Of a DNA stretch of 64,000 bases, positions 1 to 8,221 are shown one piece after another. Each line of letters begins with the position of its first letter. Position 1 is the first letter of the stretch. The notes below the pieces were generated by a model. That model made no database searches. It had not been told where the DNA came from and saw only the letters and a list, made by a program, of their open reading frames with translations. The stretch is from Bosea sp. Tri-49. GTDB taxonomy: Bacteria; Pseudomonadota; Alphaproteobacteria; Rhizobiales; Beijerinckiaceae. A program made the position numbers and the translations under genes. The stretch lies in assembly GCF_003952665.1 (NCBI RefSeq), contig NZ_CP017946.1:1-64000 (forward strand). Reading direction: 5' to 3'.

Positions 1-1
1 G

Positions 2-409
2 GCCATGGTGACCCAGATGGGCTATTCCGACGAGCTCGGCCTGGTCGCCTATGGCGACAACCAGGAGGAGGTCTTCCTGGGCATGTCGATGGGTCGGACC
101 CAGAGCTTGTCGGAGGCGACGGCACAGAAGATCGACAGCGAGGTTCGCCGGCTGGTCCACCAGGGCTATGTCGACGCCAAGGAGATCCTCAGCAAGCACC
201 ATGACGAATTCGTCGCGGTGGCCGAGGCACTGCTCGAGTTCGAGACGCTGACCGGCGACGAAATCCGCGACCTGATCGCCGGCAAGCGCCCCTCGCGCGA
301 CGCGGACGACACGCCGCATGCGCCGCGCGGCTCGGCCGTGCCGAGCGCCGGCAAGGGCCGCAAGCGCGACGAGCCGGATGCCGGGCTGGAACCGCAGCCG
401 CAGGCCTGA
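2..409 (+). CDS. ftsH: ATP-dependent zinc metalloprotease FtsH, C-terminal fragment
   Basis: Only the last ~135 codons are present; the frame is open to the left edge, so the AAA+ module and the HExxH site lie outside the window. The visible part is the end of the M41 peptidase domain (MGYSDELGLVAYG, then FLGMSMGRTQSLSEATA) followed by helices (DSEVRRLVHQGY). It closes with a hydrophilic tail rich in Pro, Lys and Asp, as in other alphaproteobacterial FtsH proteins. FtsH is a membrane-anchored hexamer that degrades misassembled membrane proteins and regulatory proteins. It stands directly before glmM, a common alphaproteobacterial order. A strong terminator follows 24 bases after the stop codon. 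Identification is secure despite truncation. Confidence 0.95.
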   Translation, partial: AMVTQMGYSDELGLVAYGDNQEEVFLGMSMGRTQSLSEATAQKIDSEVRRLVHQGYVDAKEILSKHHDEFVAVAEALLEFETLTGDEIRDLIAGKRPSRDADDTPHAPRGSAVPSAGKGRKRDEPDAGLEPQPQA

Positions 410-433
410 ACGGTAAAGATCGTAAAAGCGATC

Positions 434-459
434 AAAGGGCGGCCTTCGGGCCGCCCTTT
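434..459 (+). terminator. Rho-independent-type terminator after ftsH
   Basis: A perfect 11-bp stem (AAAGGGCGGCC / GGCCGCCCTTT) is closed by a TTCG tetraloop at 445-448. There is no long T tract beyond the TTT within the stem. It separates ftsH from glmM and, being symmetric, could act on both strands. Confidence 0.85.
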
Positions 460-605
460 GTCGTGCTCGTCCCCGTAATTCACGATATATTGGGACGGGT
501 GGTGCTTGACGGATACGATCCGACACAATTTGTGAGAAGCTGAGCAGGCAAAACGCCTGTATGAGCTGCAAAAGCAACGAGCCGGACAAGGCTCCGAGGG
601 CGACC

Positions 606-1949
606 ATGACACGCAAATACTTCGGCACAGATGGCATTCGCGGGCGCGCTAATGGCGTGATCACGCCGGATCTCGCCATGCGTGTCGGCCAGGCGACCGG
701 TATCGCCTTCCGCCGCGGCGACCATCGCCATCGCGTGGTGATCGGCAAGGATACGCGGCTGTCGGGCTACATGATCGAGAACGCCCTCGTCGCCGGTTTC
801 ACCTCGGTCGGGATGGACGTGCTGTTGCTCGGCCCAATGCCGACGCCGGCCGTAGCGATGCTGACCCGCTCGATGCGCGCCGATCTCGGCGTGATGATCT
901 CGGCCTCGCACAACCCTTATGAAGACAACGGGATCAAGCTGTTCGGACCGGACGGCTACAAGCTCAACGACGAGGTCGAGGCGGAGATCACCCGATTGAT
1001 CGATTCCGATCTCGGCAAGCAGCTCTCGCCCTCTGCGATGCTCGGCCGGGCCAAGCGCGTCGAGAGCGCTCATGCACGCTATATCGAGTTCGCCAAGCGC
1101 ACCTTGCCGCGCAATCTCGGCCTGGACGGGCTGCGCATCGTGCTCGACTGCGCCAATGGCGCCGCTTACAAGGTTGCGCCCGAGGCGCTCTGGGAACTGG
1201 GCGCCGAGGTCATCACCATCGGTAACGAGCCGGATGGTTTCAACATCAACAAGGATGTCGGCTCGACGAAGCCGGCGGCGCTCAGCCAGAAGGTGCGTGA
1301 TCTGCGCGCCGATCTCGGTATTGCGCTCGACGGTGATGCCGACCGCGTCCTGATCGTCGACGAGCAGGGCCGGGTCGTCGATGGCGACCAGCTGATGGGC
1401 GTGATCGCGCGCAGCTGGCAGGAGGATGGCCGGCTCTCTGCGCCCGGGATTGTCGCCACCGTGATGTCCAATCTCGGCCTGGAGCGCTATCTGGCCGGTC
1501 TCGGCCTGTCGATGGCGCGCACCGCGGTCGGCGATCGCTATGTGCTGGAGCATATGCGCGCGAACGGCTTCAATCTCGGTGGTGAGCAGTCCGGGCACAT
1601 CATCCTTTCCGACTATGGCACGACTGGCGACGGTCTGGTCGCGGCGCTGCAATTGCTCGCTGTGGTCAAGCGGCAGGAGAAGCCGGTCTCCGAGGTCTGC
1701 CATTGTTTCGAGCCGCTGCCGCAGGTCCTCAAGAACGTCCGCTACAAGCAGGGCCGCCCATTGGAGGAAAAGCCCGTCGTCAGCGCGATCAAGGCAGCCG
1801 AGCTGCTGCTTGGCGAGGGCGGGCGCCTGGTGATCCGTCCGTCGGGCACCGAGCCGGTGATCCGCGTCATGGCCGAAGGCGACGACCGCGACCTCGTCAT
1901 GCGCGCCGTCGACGACGTGGTCGAAGCGGTGACGAAGGCGGCGGCCTGA
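606..1949 (+). CDS. glmM: Phosphoglucosamine mutase GlmM
   Basis: Converts glucosamine-6-phosphate to glucosamine-1-phosphate, feeding UDP-GlcNAc synthesis for peptidoglycan and lipopolysaccharide in the cytoplasm. The 447-aa product opens with the family N-terminus ([10 protein letters not shown]). It has the phosphoserine loop ISASHNP with the active Ser near residue 101, the metal-binding DGDADR near 241-246, the substrate loop GGEQSGHII and the C-terminal phosphate-binding [12 protein letters not shown]. The reading frame extends to 561, but the ATG at 606 gives the family N-terminus and the usual length. The gene follows the ftsH terminator and precedes an independently transcribed porin. 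Nothing is unusual. Confidence 0.97.
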   Translation: MTRKYFGTDGIRGRANGVITPDLAMRVGQATGIAFRRGDHRHRVVIGKDTRLSGYMIENALVAGFTSVGMDVLLLGPMPTPAVAMLTRSMRADLGVMISASHNPYEDNGIKLFGPDGYKLNDEVEAEITRLIDSDLGKQLSPSAMLGRAKRVESAHARYIEFAKRTLPRNLGLDGLRIVLDCANGAAYKVAPEALWELGAEVITIGNEPDGFNINKDVGSTKPAALSQKVRDLRADLGIALDGDADRVLIVDEQGRVVDGDQLMGVIARSWQEDGRLSAPGIVATVMSNLGLERYLAGLGLSMARTAVGDRYVLEHMRANGFNLGGEQSGHIILSDYGTTGDGLVAALQLLAVVKRQEKPVSEVCHCFEPLPQVLKNVRYKQGRPLEEKPVVSAIKAAELLLGEGGRLVIRPSGTEPVIRVMAEGDDRDLVMRAVDDVVEAVTKAAA

Positions 1950-2018
1950 GCGGACGCTATCGCGGTCTCTCTGCCGGAAAAGCAGCTATTTACGGGTCGA
2001 TAGGGTTAGTTTTTAGGG

Positions 2019-2034
2019 TTAAGTCTCGTTTAAG
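2019..2034 (+). promoter_or_regulatory. Candidate CtrA-binding box upstream of porin gene
   Basis: TTAA at 2019-2022 and TTAAG at 2030-2034 are separated by exactly 7 bases, matching the CtrA layout TTAA-N7-TTAA(C) known from Caulobacter. It lies about 80 bases before the ATG of the outer-membrane protein gene, in a locally AT-richer stretch. A ctrA gene is present at 25310. Binding is inferred. Confidence 0.5.
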
Positions 2035-2112
2035 AAATCCGTGGCAAGGTTTCCCCATCGGTAACTCGCGTGCGCTCGAGTCCAGCTGCACGCAAACTCG
2101 AAGGGGCCTGCC

Positions 2113-2973
2113 ATGCGCAGCCTGAAAACCCTTGCGCTTGCAGGCGCCATGGCCGTGAGCGCGTCCGCCATCGCCCAGGCCGCAGACTTTCCGGTTGCCC
2201 CGCTTGCGCCTCCTCCGCCGCCGGAATTGCGCGGCACGATCAGCTCGGGCATCTATCTGCGCGGCGATATCGGCGTCGGTGTCACGAATTACGGCAATTA
2301 CAGCCAAGCGGAGATCACCGAGTTCGGCGGAAGCTTCGTCACCAAGGAGGACAGATCCAACTCCTACTTCGCCGGGGCGGGCATCGGCTATCGCTTCAAC
2401 AACTGGTTCCGCGTCGACGGCACACTGGAGTATCGCGGCGGAGCCACGATCGGCGCCACGGACGTGGTGTTCAACCCCTTCATCGGCGGCAATCAGACCA
2501 ACACCTACAAGGGTAACCTCTCTTCGATCGTCGCGCTGTTCAACGCCTATGTCGATCTCGGCACCTGGAACTGCCTGACGCCCTATATCGGCGCCGGTAT
2601 CGGCTATGCGACCAATCGCATCAGCGGCCTGACCGACCAGGGCCTGCAGTTTAACGGCACCGGCACGCTTGGTACGGCAGGCAATGGCGACAAGTCGGGC
2701 ATGGCCTGGGCCCTGATGGCCGGCGTTGGCTACGAGGTGAACAAGAATCTCACGCTGGAAGTGGGCTACCGCTATCTCAATCTCGGCGATGCCCACTCGG
2801 GTCGTATCCGCAACGCCTTCCTGAACGAGTCCTACTCGCCGCTGAAGGTCAAGGATATCGACAGCCACGATTTCCGCATCGGCATGCGCTGGAACTTCGG
2901 CGACCCCGATTGCTGCGGACCGGTCGAGCGGCCGGTCACCTACGCCCCGGCTCCGGTCGTGCGCAAATACTGA
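2113..2973 (+). CDS. Omp25/RopB-type outer membrane beta-barrel protein
   Basis: A 286-aa exported protein. Residues 1-23 form a signal peptide (Lys-containing start, Ala-rich core, cleavage near AQAAD), followed by a Pro-rich segment. Alternating amphipathic strands then run to the C-terminus (GAGIGYRFNNWFRVDG, GVGYEVNKNLTLEVGYRYLNLG, FRIGMRWNFG). The layout fits the opacity-like porin family of Rhizobiales surface proteins. A short Pro/Val tail ending in VVRKY follows the barrel. An AAGGGG ribosome-binding site at 2101-2106 supports the ATG. A candidate CtrA box lies upstream, so expression may be cell-cycle linked. Its exact role, structural or porin, is not readable from the sequence. Confidence 0.85.
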   Translation: MRSLKTLALAGAMAVSASAIAQAADFPVAPLAPPPPPELRGTISSGIYLRGDIGVGVTNYGNYSQAEITEFGGSFVTKEDRSNSYFAGAGIGYRFNNWFRVDGTLEYRGGATIGATDVVFNPFIGGNQTNTYKGNLSSIVALFNAYVDLGTWNCLTPYIGAGIGYATNRISGLTDQGLQFNGTGTLGTAGNGDKSGMAWALMAGVGYEVNKNLTLEVGYRYLNLGDAHSGRIRNAFLNESYSPLKVKDIDSHDFRIGMRWNFGDPDCCGPVERPVTYAPAPVVRKY

Positions 2974-3233
2974 GCGGCTTTCCAGCCTCGGGACGATTTT
3001 GGCGGCGTGGTCGGAAGACCGCGCCGTTGATTTTGAGCTGCCCCGTGTGTCGGTTGGCATGCGGAAGCTCGCTGCGTCCGGCTTCGATACCGAGCGGATA
3101 GCTTCAATGCCGGCGGCCGAAATTACCTTGGGTTAAGCTCGGCGCCAAAGATCGACCGACCCGGCCCAACCTGTTTATGAGCACTTAAGCCCCTCCTGCT
3201 TCGCTGGCAGCAGCAAGCCGGGGGGATTTGCAT

Positions 3234-4130
3234 ATGACAGTGAGCCTTTTGGCACGGGCAGCCTTAGTGCTTGCCGTGGTCGCATCGAGTTGGGGTACTC
3301 CCGTCTCGGCGACCGAGGCCGAGCCGCGACCTGGCACCACTTCGGTCTGCGATAGTTCCGACGATGCGCCCACCGACGCCTTCGGCTTCACCGACAGCTC
3401 GGGCATCGCCGACCTCGGTGGCGGTAGCCTCGGCCTGACGCTGGGCGGCAATGCCGGTGTTCGCGAGGGGCGCTCGCGTAGCCGCAGCGCCACGTTGACC
3501 GGTTCCTACGGACTTTTGCCTTGCCTCGAAATCGGCGCCTCGCTGTTCGGCGGCACGACACGCTCCGTCATCGCGCGCGACAGGCTCAAGGACAGGAGCC
3601 ATGGCGCGGGTCTGGAAATGCGCTACCGCCTGCTCAATCACAGCCATCACGGTTTCGGCCTGACCTTCGGCATGGATGTCGGCGCCGAACGCAATGACGA
3701 CAAGCAGACGGGCCGCTTCGACAGCTACAACACCGGCTTCCGGGCGCTGGCCGACCGCGTTCTGATCCCCGAGACGCTCTACGCCGCCCTCAACGTTTCC
3801 CACAACATGGTCTGGAATGGGACCGAGCCCTTCTCGCGCTCCTCCACATTCGCGGTCGGCGCGGCCCTGGCCTGGCAGGTCGTCGACGGCGTCTTCCTCA
3901 GCGGCGAGGTCCGGCATCTGCGGCAGCAGAATTCGCTCGGCTTCGGCAATCATGCCGGCCACGCTACCTTCGTCGGACCCGGTGTCTATTGGCAGGCGAC
4001 CGAGCGGTTGGCGCTGTCCATCGCCTACAATGTCCAGGTCACGGGCCATGAGCGGGGCCGCCACGGCCCGCTCGACCTGACCAATTTCAGCCGCCACCTC
4101 GTTCAGGTCGACATCGGCTGGACGTTCTAG
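3234..4130 (+). CDS. Hypothetical outer membrane beta-barrel protein
   Basis: A 298-aa exported protein that I cannot place in a named family. A signal peptide (about residues 1-27, ending SATEA) is followed by a mature domain with barrel-like strands: GSLGLTLGGNAGV, GLEMRYRLLNHSHHGFGLTFGMDVGAE, AALAWQVVDGVFLSGEVRHL, and a C-terminal strand ending in Phe (VQVDIGWTF). The terminal aromatic residue is the classic assembly signal for Bam-dependent barrels. The ATG at 3234 is preferred over a TTG six bases upstream because GGGGG at 3221-3225 is well spaced. It stands alone between the porin and frmR. Function is unknown; it could be a porin-like or lipid-modifying barrel. Confidence 0.7.
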   Translation: MTVSLLARAALVLAVVASSWGTPVSATEAEPRPGTTSVCDSSDDAPTDAFGFTDSSGIADLGGGSLGLTLGGNAGVREGRSRSRSATLTGSYGLLPCLEIGASLFGGTTRSVIARDRLKDRSHGAGLEMRYRLLNHSHHGFGLTFGMDVGAERNDDKQTGRFDSYNTGFRALADRVLIPETLYAALNVSHNMVWNGTEPFSRSSTFAVGAALAWQVVDGVFLSGEVRHLRQQNSLGFGNHAGHATFVGPGVYWQATERLALSIAYNVQVTGHERGRHGPLDLTNFSRHLVQVDIGWTF

Positions 4131-4149
4131 GCTGCCGTCGGGCGGCGCG

Positions 4150-4205
4150 TTGACATCCTACGTCGTGCCGCCCTAAATCGGGAGAATAATACTCTACCCC
4201 AGTAT
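4150..4205 (+). promoter_or_regulatory. frmRA promoter with FrmR/RcnR-type operator
   Basis: A consensus -35 hexamer TTGACA lies at 4150-4155; the -10 at the expected distance (CTAAAT, 4173-4178) is weak. At 4189-4205 a 17-base dyad ATACT-N7-AGTAT carries a C4 run. Read on the minus strand it is TACT-GGGG-TAG-AGTA, the same TACT-N7-AGTA geometry with a G tract that the CsoR/RcnR/FrmR family recognises. It sits 8 bases before the frmR ATG, so autorepression is expected. Confidence 0.65.
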
Positions 4206-4212
4206 CAGGCGC

Positions 4213-4497
4213 ATGCCGCATACCCCTGAAGAAAAGAAGCGCGCTGTCACGCGGCTGCGCCGCATTCGCGGACAGGCCGATGCCCTGATCCTCGCGGTCG
4301 AGCGCGGCGAGGACTGCGGCGCGCTGCTGCAGCAGCTCTCGGCCCTGCGTGGCGCCGCGACCGGGCTGATGGCGGAAGTGCTGGAAAGCCATCTGCGCGA
4401 GACGATGCTGGCGGGTTCCTCGTCGGGCGCGCCGCAGCCGGATGAGACGGACGAGATCGCGCGAACCATGCGTGTCGTCCGCACCTATCTCAAATGA
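4213..4497 (+). CDS. frmR: Formaldehyde-responsive repressor FrmR (CsoR/RcnR family)
   Basis: A 94-aa all-helical DNA-binding protein of the DUF156 family. It closely follows FrmR: N-terminal PHTPEEKK with Pro at residue 2, [12 protein letters not shown] helix, Cys near residue 35 ([11 protein letters not shown]) and the [17 protein letters not shown] helix with its His. In E. coli FrmR, formaldehyde crosslinks Pro2 to Cys35, and both residues are kept here. It is upstream of and co-oriented with the class III alcohol dehydrogenase gene, separated by 31 bases, so the two form an frmRA unit. The operator-like dyad just before the start supports autoregulation. The alternative is a metal sensor of the same family, but the neighbour argues for formaldehyde. 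Confidence 0.92.
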   Translation: MPHTPEEKKRAVTRLRRIRGQADALILAVERGEDCGALLQQLSALRGAATGLMAEVLESHLRETMLAGSSSGAPQPDETDEIARTMRVVRTYLK

Positions 4498-4528
4498 TCC
4501 CCGCGACACCATCACAAGGAAACGCCCG

Positions 4529-5641
4529 ATGAAGACACGCGCCGCCGTGGCCTGGGAGGCCGGCAAGCCGCTGACGATCGAGACCATCGAGATCGGCGGG
4601 CCGAGGGCCGGCGAGGTGCTGGTCGAGGTGATGGCGACCGGCATCTGCCATACCGACGCCTATACGCTGTCCGGCCTGGACTCAGAGGGCAAGTTCCCGG
4701 CGATCCTCGGCCACGAGGGCGCCGGCATCGTGCGCGAGGTCGGCGCCGGGGTGACGACGCTTAAAGCCGGCGACCATGTCATCCCGCTCTACACGCCGGA
4801 ATGCCGCAGCTGTAAGTCCTGCCTGTCGCGGCGGACCAATCTCTGCACCTCGATCCGCGCCACCCAGGGGCAAGGTCTCATGCCCGATGGCACGAGCCGC
4901 TTCTCCTGCGATGGCGGTGAGGTCTTCCATTATATGGGCTGCTCGACCTTCGCGAACTTCACGGTGCTGCCCGAGATCGCGCTGGCCAAGGTCCGCGAGG
5001 ACGCGCCCTTCGACAAGATCTGCTATATCGGCTGCGGCGTGACCACCGGCATTGGCGCAGTGATCTACACCGCCAAGGTCTGGCCCGGCGCCAACGTCGT
5101 CGTCTTCGGCCTCGGCGGTATCGGCCTCAACGTCATCCAGGGCGCCCGCATGGTCGGTGCCGACAAGATCATCGGCGTCGACATCAATCCCGCCAAGCGC
5201 GCCATGGCCGAAAAATTCGGCATGACCGACTTCATCAACCCGGCCGAGATCGGCAACGACAAGGTGGTGCAGGCGATCGTCGACCTGACCGGCGGCGGCG
5301 CCGATTTCTCCTTCGACGCGACCGGCAACACCAATGTGATGCGCCAGGCGCTGGAGTGCTGCCATCGCGGCTGGGGCGAGTCGATCATCATCGGCGTCGC
5401 CGAGGCTGGCAAGGAGATCGCGACAAGGCCGTTCCAGCTCGTCACCGGCCGCGTCTGGAAGGGTACGGCCTTCGGCGGGGCGAGGGGCCGCACCGACGTG
5501 CCGAAGATCGTCGACTGGTACATGGAGGGCAAGATCAACATCGACGATCTGATCACCCACAAGCTCTCGCTCGACGAGATCAATCACGGCTTCGACCTGA
5601 TGCATGAGGGCAAGTCGATCCGCTCCGTCGTGGTCTACTGA
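4529..5641 (+). CDS. frmA: S-(hydroxymethyl)glutathione dehydrogenase / class III alcohol dehydrogenase
   Basis: Oxidises S-hydroxymethylglutathione, the spontaneous formaldehyde-glutathione adduct, to S-formylglutathione with NAD+. The 370-aa protein is the family's usual length. It carries the catalytic zinc ligands Cys40 ([11 protein letters not shown]), the GHEGAG His near 62 and a Cys in [12 protein letters not shown]. The structural zinc set is Cys92/95/98/106 ([16 protein letters not shown]). The Rossmann glycines are in [11 protein letters not shown]. The ATG at 4529 has AAGGA at 4516-4520; a longer frame into frmR is not used. The esterase partner FrmB (S-formylglutathione hydrolase) is absent from this locus. 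A large hairpin begins 9 bases after the stop codon. Confidence 0.96.
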   Translation: MKTRAAVAWEAGKPLTIETIEIGGPRAGEVLVEVMATGICHTDAYTLSGLDSEGKFPAILGHEGAGIVREVGAGVTTLKAGDHVIPLYTPECRSCKSCLSRRTNLCTSIRATQGQGLMPDGTSRFSCDGGEVFHYMGCSTFANFTVLPEIALAKVREDAPFDKICYIGCGVTTGIGAVIYTAKVWPGANVVVFGLGGIGLNVIQGARMVGADKIIGVDINPAKRAMAEKFGMTDFINPAEIGNDKVVQAIVDLTGGGADFSFDATGNTNVMRQALECCHRGWGESIIIGVAEAGKEIATRPFQLVTGRVWKGTAFGGARGRTDVPKIVDWYMEGKINIDDLITHKLSLDEINHGFDLMHEGKSIRSVVVY

Positions 5642-5649
5642 GAATACCA

Positions 5650-5715
5650 GGCCGGTCCCCCGGAACGCTTCTGCCCGATCATCGTTGATCGGGACGGCAC
5701 ACCGGGGGACCGGCC
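5650..5715 (+). promoter_or_regulatory. Long hairpin between frmA and the iron-permease-like gene, covering its ribosome-binding site
   Basis: A perfect 14-bp inverted repeat joins GGCCGGTCCCCCGG (5650-5663) and CCGGGGGACCGGCC (5702-5715). A second 8-bp hairpin is nested inside (CCCGATCA 5674-5681 / TGATCGGG 5686-5693). The right arm ends at the base before the ATG at 5716 and contains the only good ribosome-binding site (GGGGGA, 5704-5709). The structure could end frmA transcription, hide the start site of the next gene, or both. Confidence 0.7.
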
Positions 5716-6126
5716 ATGGCAACAGCCAAACAGGGGAGTGCCAGCCGCTCCCTCTTCACCCGCCTGTCGCAGGCGACGGCGCACTGGGCCGGCAAGCCGC
5801 AGACCTTCTTCATCGCGCTCGCCATCATCGTCGTCTGGGCGGTGTCGGGGCCGTTCTTCGGCTTCAACGACACCTGGCAATTGGTGATCAACACCTCGAC
5901 GACGATCGTCACCTTCCTGATGGTCTTCATCATCCAGAACAGCCAGAACCGCGATACCGCGGCGATGCAGATCAAGCTCGACGAGCTGATCAACAAGATC
6001 GAAGGCGCGCGCGAGGAACTGCTCGATCTCGAGGAGCTCGACGAGGACAAGCTCGAGGAGATGCGGGCGGGGTTCGAGGAGCTGGCGCGCAAGGCCCGCG
6101 CGGCTCGCGAAGGCAGCACCGGCTAA
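5716..6126 (+). CDS. Low-affinity iron permease family protein
   Basis: A 136-aa membrane protein of the Iron_permease (PF04120) type. After a short cytoplasmic N-terminus ending near HWAGKPQ there are two hydrophobic helices (about residues 32-50 and 58-78), then the family signature FIIQNSQNRDTAAMQIKLDEL. An acidic coiled-coil tail (ELLDLEELDEDKLEEM) follows. In the family this segment is often the whole protein, so length is normal. The fungal founder imports iron, but a transport role for small bacterial homologues is only by similarity. The ATG directly abuts the hairpin at 5650-5715, which holds the ribosome-binding site, so translation may be structurally controlled. Confidence 0.8.
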   Translation: MATAKQGSASRSLFTRLSQATAHWAGKPQTFFIALAIIVVWAVSGPFFGFNDTWQLVINTSTTIVTFLMVFIIQNSQNRDTAAMQIKLDELINKIEGAREELLDLEELDEDKLEEMRAGFEELARKARAAREGSTG

Positions 6127-6235
6127 AACCGGCGGATCGGCGACTGCAGGCTTACTCAACTGGACGCTGGCAGGCGTCACGCTATCTTCCGTCGCGGAGC
6201 GCGCATTGCGGCGCGAATCGGCTGGGGACGACGCC

Positions 6236-8218
6236 ATGCGAGGGGCAGGTTGGCGCAGGCTTGGTCTGGCGATGCTGCTCTCGGTCGCGAGCATGGCTGC
6301 CGGAGCGGCTGAACCGCTGCTCGATGTCCAGGATGTCGCCGCGCTGCGCCGGCTTGAAGCGTCAGGCTATGCGCTCGCTGATATCTTTGGCGCCGGCAAG
6401 GCCGAGAGCACGGCCGATCTTGCCCGCGACAGCGTCGCCTTCCGCACGATCGCCGGCCATGTCGGCGAGGACGTCACCGCATTGCGGGCCGAGATGCTGG
6501 CCAATGGCCGCAGGCTCTACGAGGTCACCGACGGCAATGTCGGCCGGGTCATCGACCTGCGCTGGCTGCGCTCGCCGATCGCGCGGTTCCAGCTGACCGC
6601 GGTGGTCAACCGGCTCGACCGGCGGGACTTTGCTACGCTCTCCGGCGAGGCCGGCTGCGGCGAGGTGCGCCTGATCTACCGGCTCGCCTATGCCTTCGAC
6701 GACGCGAGGCTGAAGCGCCGGCTCGCCTCGCGCCTACCGTTCACGCTCAACGCGGTCTTCAGCGTCAGGGCAGGCGAGGGCGGCTCCTGCCGACAGGCCG
6801 CGCAAGCCTGGCTGATCGCGCCGGGTAGCGATCCGGCCATGCTGGCGCGGCAACTCGCCGAGGGACCGCTGGCGAAACAGCGGATCGGGCTCAAGCAGAT
6901 CGAGATCAACGCGCAGATCGTGCGCTTTCCATCCGGCATGGAGACCGAGTTCGGCGGGCAGGCCGCCTATCTGCAGCGCGTCTTCGCGGCGTCGCGCAGC
7001 GAAGGCGGCCTCTCGCTCAAGCCGAAGCTGCTGGAGAACACGCCTGATGTGGCGCGGCTGAAGTCGGATGCGGCGCTGCGGCAGGGCCTGATCGATTACG
7101 TCAGGACCAATCTCCCGGCGATCGACCGGGGCGTCTATCAGCTGCCCGAGCGCTTCCTGGCGACCAAGGCGATCTCCTATTCGACCTTCGGCAGCGCGCG
7201 GCTCGCCAACCATCCCTTCACCGAGGCCGTTTCGGCTACCGCGCTGACCGGGCTCGACTTCGGCGCGACCCGGCTGGTGCGTAACGAGAAGGCACTGCTG
7301 GAGCGGCTCGACAACGGCTCCTGCATGGGCTGCCATCAGGCCGGCGCCACCGCCGGCTTCCACATGTTCGGGCTCGATGACGGCTCGACGTCGGCGCTGA
7401 ACCGGATCAAGACCGGCATCTCCCCGCACTTCTACGCCGAAGGCTTCCGCCGTGCGGCCTATGTCGCGGCCGTCGCTGCTGGCGTGGAGCCGGAGCGCTA
7501 CCGCCCGCCATCCTTCGCGCCACCGGCGAATTGGCAGGCGGAGCGGCCCTTCGCCTACAAGCTGGCGGCGCTGACCATGCCTTGCCTGACGGGCGAGAGC
7601 GCTCGGGCTTTCGGCGAGGGCTGGAGCTGTGCCGGGGGCTCTGTCTGCAAGCCGCTGGTCGAGAGCAAGGCTGTCGGGATCGAGCTCGGCCAATGCGTCA
7701 GGCTCGACGAGGCCCGTAACTTCTCCGGCCAGCCCTGCCTGACCGGCGCGATCACCACCGCCGTCGGCAAGCCTTATCTCGACCGCTACCGCAGGACCGG
7801 GCAGTTCGGCGCCTTCGCCACGGGCTTCTCGCAGACCGCCTTCAACTGCCGGCCGGCCAAGATCGGCGTTCCCGCCGGAATGGCCTATCGCCAGTGCACG
7901 CCGGCCGACCGGACCTTTGCCGGCTTCGCCAACGGCAAGGTGCCGGACGAGATCTGCGGGCTTGCCGGCGGCAAGGCCTTCGACGATTGCGTCGCGACCA
8001 ACCGCTTCGACGAGTGCCTGTCGAAGGCGGTGACGCGTGGCAATCGCGGCACCTGCAGCGCCACCAGCTTCTGCCGCGAGGACTATATGTGTCAGGCGAT
8101 CCCGGACGACGTACCGGGCGCGACCACCACGGTGAAGGACTACGGCTTCTGCTCGCCGACCTATTTCCTGTTCCAGATGCGCATCGACGGCCATCCCGAT
8201 CCGCAGGCGCGGCTGTAG
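6236..8218 (+). CDS. Cysteine-rich secreted protein with one CxxCH haem-binding motif
   Basis: A 660-aa protein I do not recognise. The ATG at 6236 is preceded by GGGGACG and starts a clear signal peptide (GLAMLLSVASMAAGAAEP). The middle of the protein has GSCMGCHQAG with Cys363, Cys366 and His367, the covalent c-type haem motif. Downstream of about residue 440 roughly 16 Cys appear, many in close pairs (GQCVRLD, GQPCLTG, FDDCVATNRFDECLS, GTCSATSFCREDYMC), suggesting disulphides in the periplasm. No second CxxCH and no distal Met motif is obvious. It converges on the intradiol dioxygenase gene with 3 bases between stops. A redox or electron-transfer role is plausible but unproven. Confidence 0.75.
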   Translation: MRGAGWRRLGLAMLLSVASMAAGAAEPLLDVQDVAALRRLEASGYALADIFGAGKAESTADLARDSVAFRTIAGHVGEDVTALRAEMLANGRRLYEVTDGNVGRVIDLRWLRSPIARFQLTAVVNRLDRRDFATLSGEAGCGEVRLIYRLAYAFDDARLKRRLASRLPFTLNAVFSVRAGEGGSCRQAAQAWLIAPGSDPAMLARQLAEGPLAKQRIGLKQIEINAQIVRFPSGMETEFGGQAAYLQRVFAASRSEGGLSLKPKLLENTPDVARLKSDAALRQGLIDYVRTNLPAIDRGVYQLPERFLATKAISYSTFGSARLANHPFTEAVSATALTGLDFGATRLVRNEKALLERLDNGSCMGCHQAGATAGFHMFGLDDGSTSALNRIKTGISPHFYAEGFRRAAYVAAVAAGVEPERYRPPSFAPPANWQAERPFAYKLAALTMPCLTGESARAFGEGWSCAGGSVCKPLVESKAVGIELGQCVRLDEARNFSGQPCLTGAITTAVGKPYLDRYRRTGQFGAFATGFSQTAFNCRPAKIGVPAGMAYRQCTPADRTFAGFANGKVPDEICGLAGGKAFDDCVATNRFDECLSKAVTRGNRGTCSATSFCREDYMCQAIPDDVPGATTTVKDYGFCSPTYFLFQMRIDGHPDPQARL

Positions 8219-8221
8219 CGT

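Noticed and set aside
480..1703. Long minus-strand open frame opposite glmM
   Set aside because: Reads as low-complexity Asp/Arg/Gly mirror of a clear enzyme; no ribosome-binding site; common artefact in high-GC DNA.
6206..6235. TTG start extending the CxxCH protein by 10 codons
   Set aside because: The ATG at 6236 has a GGGGACG site and directly begins the signal peptide.
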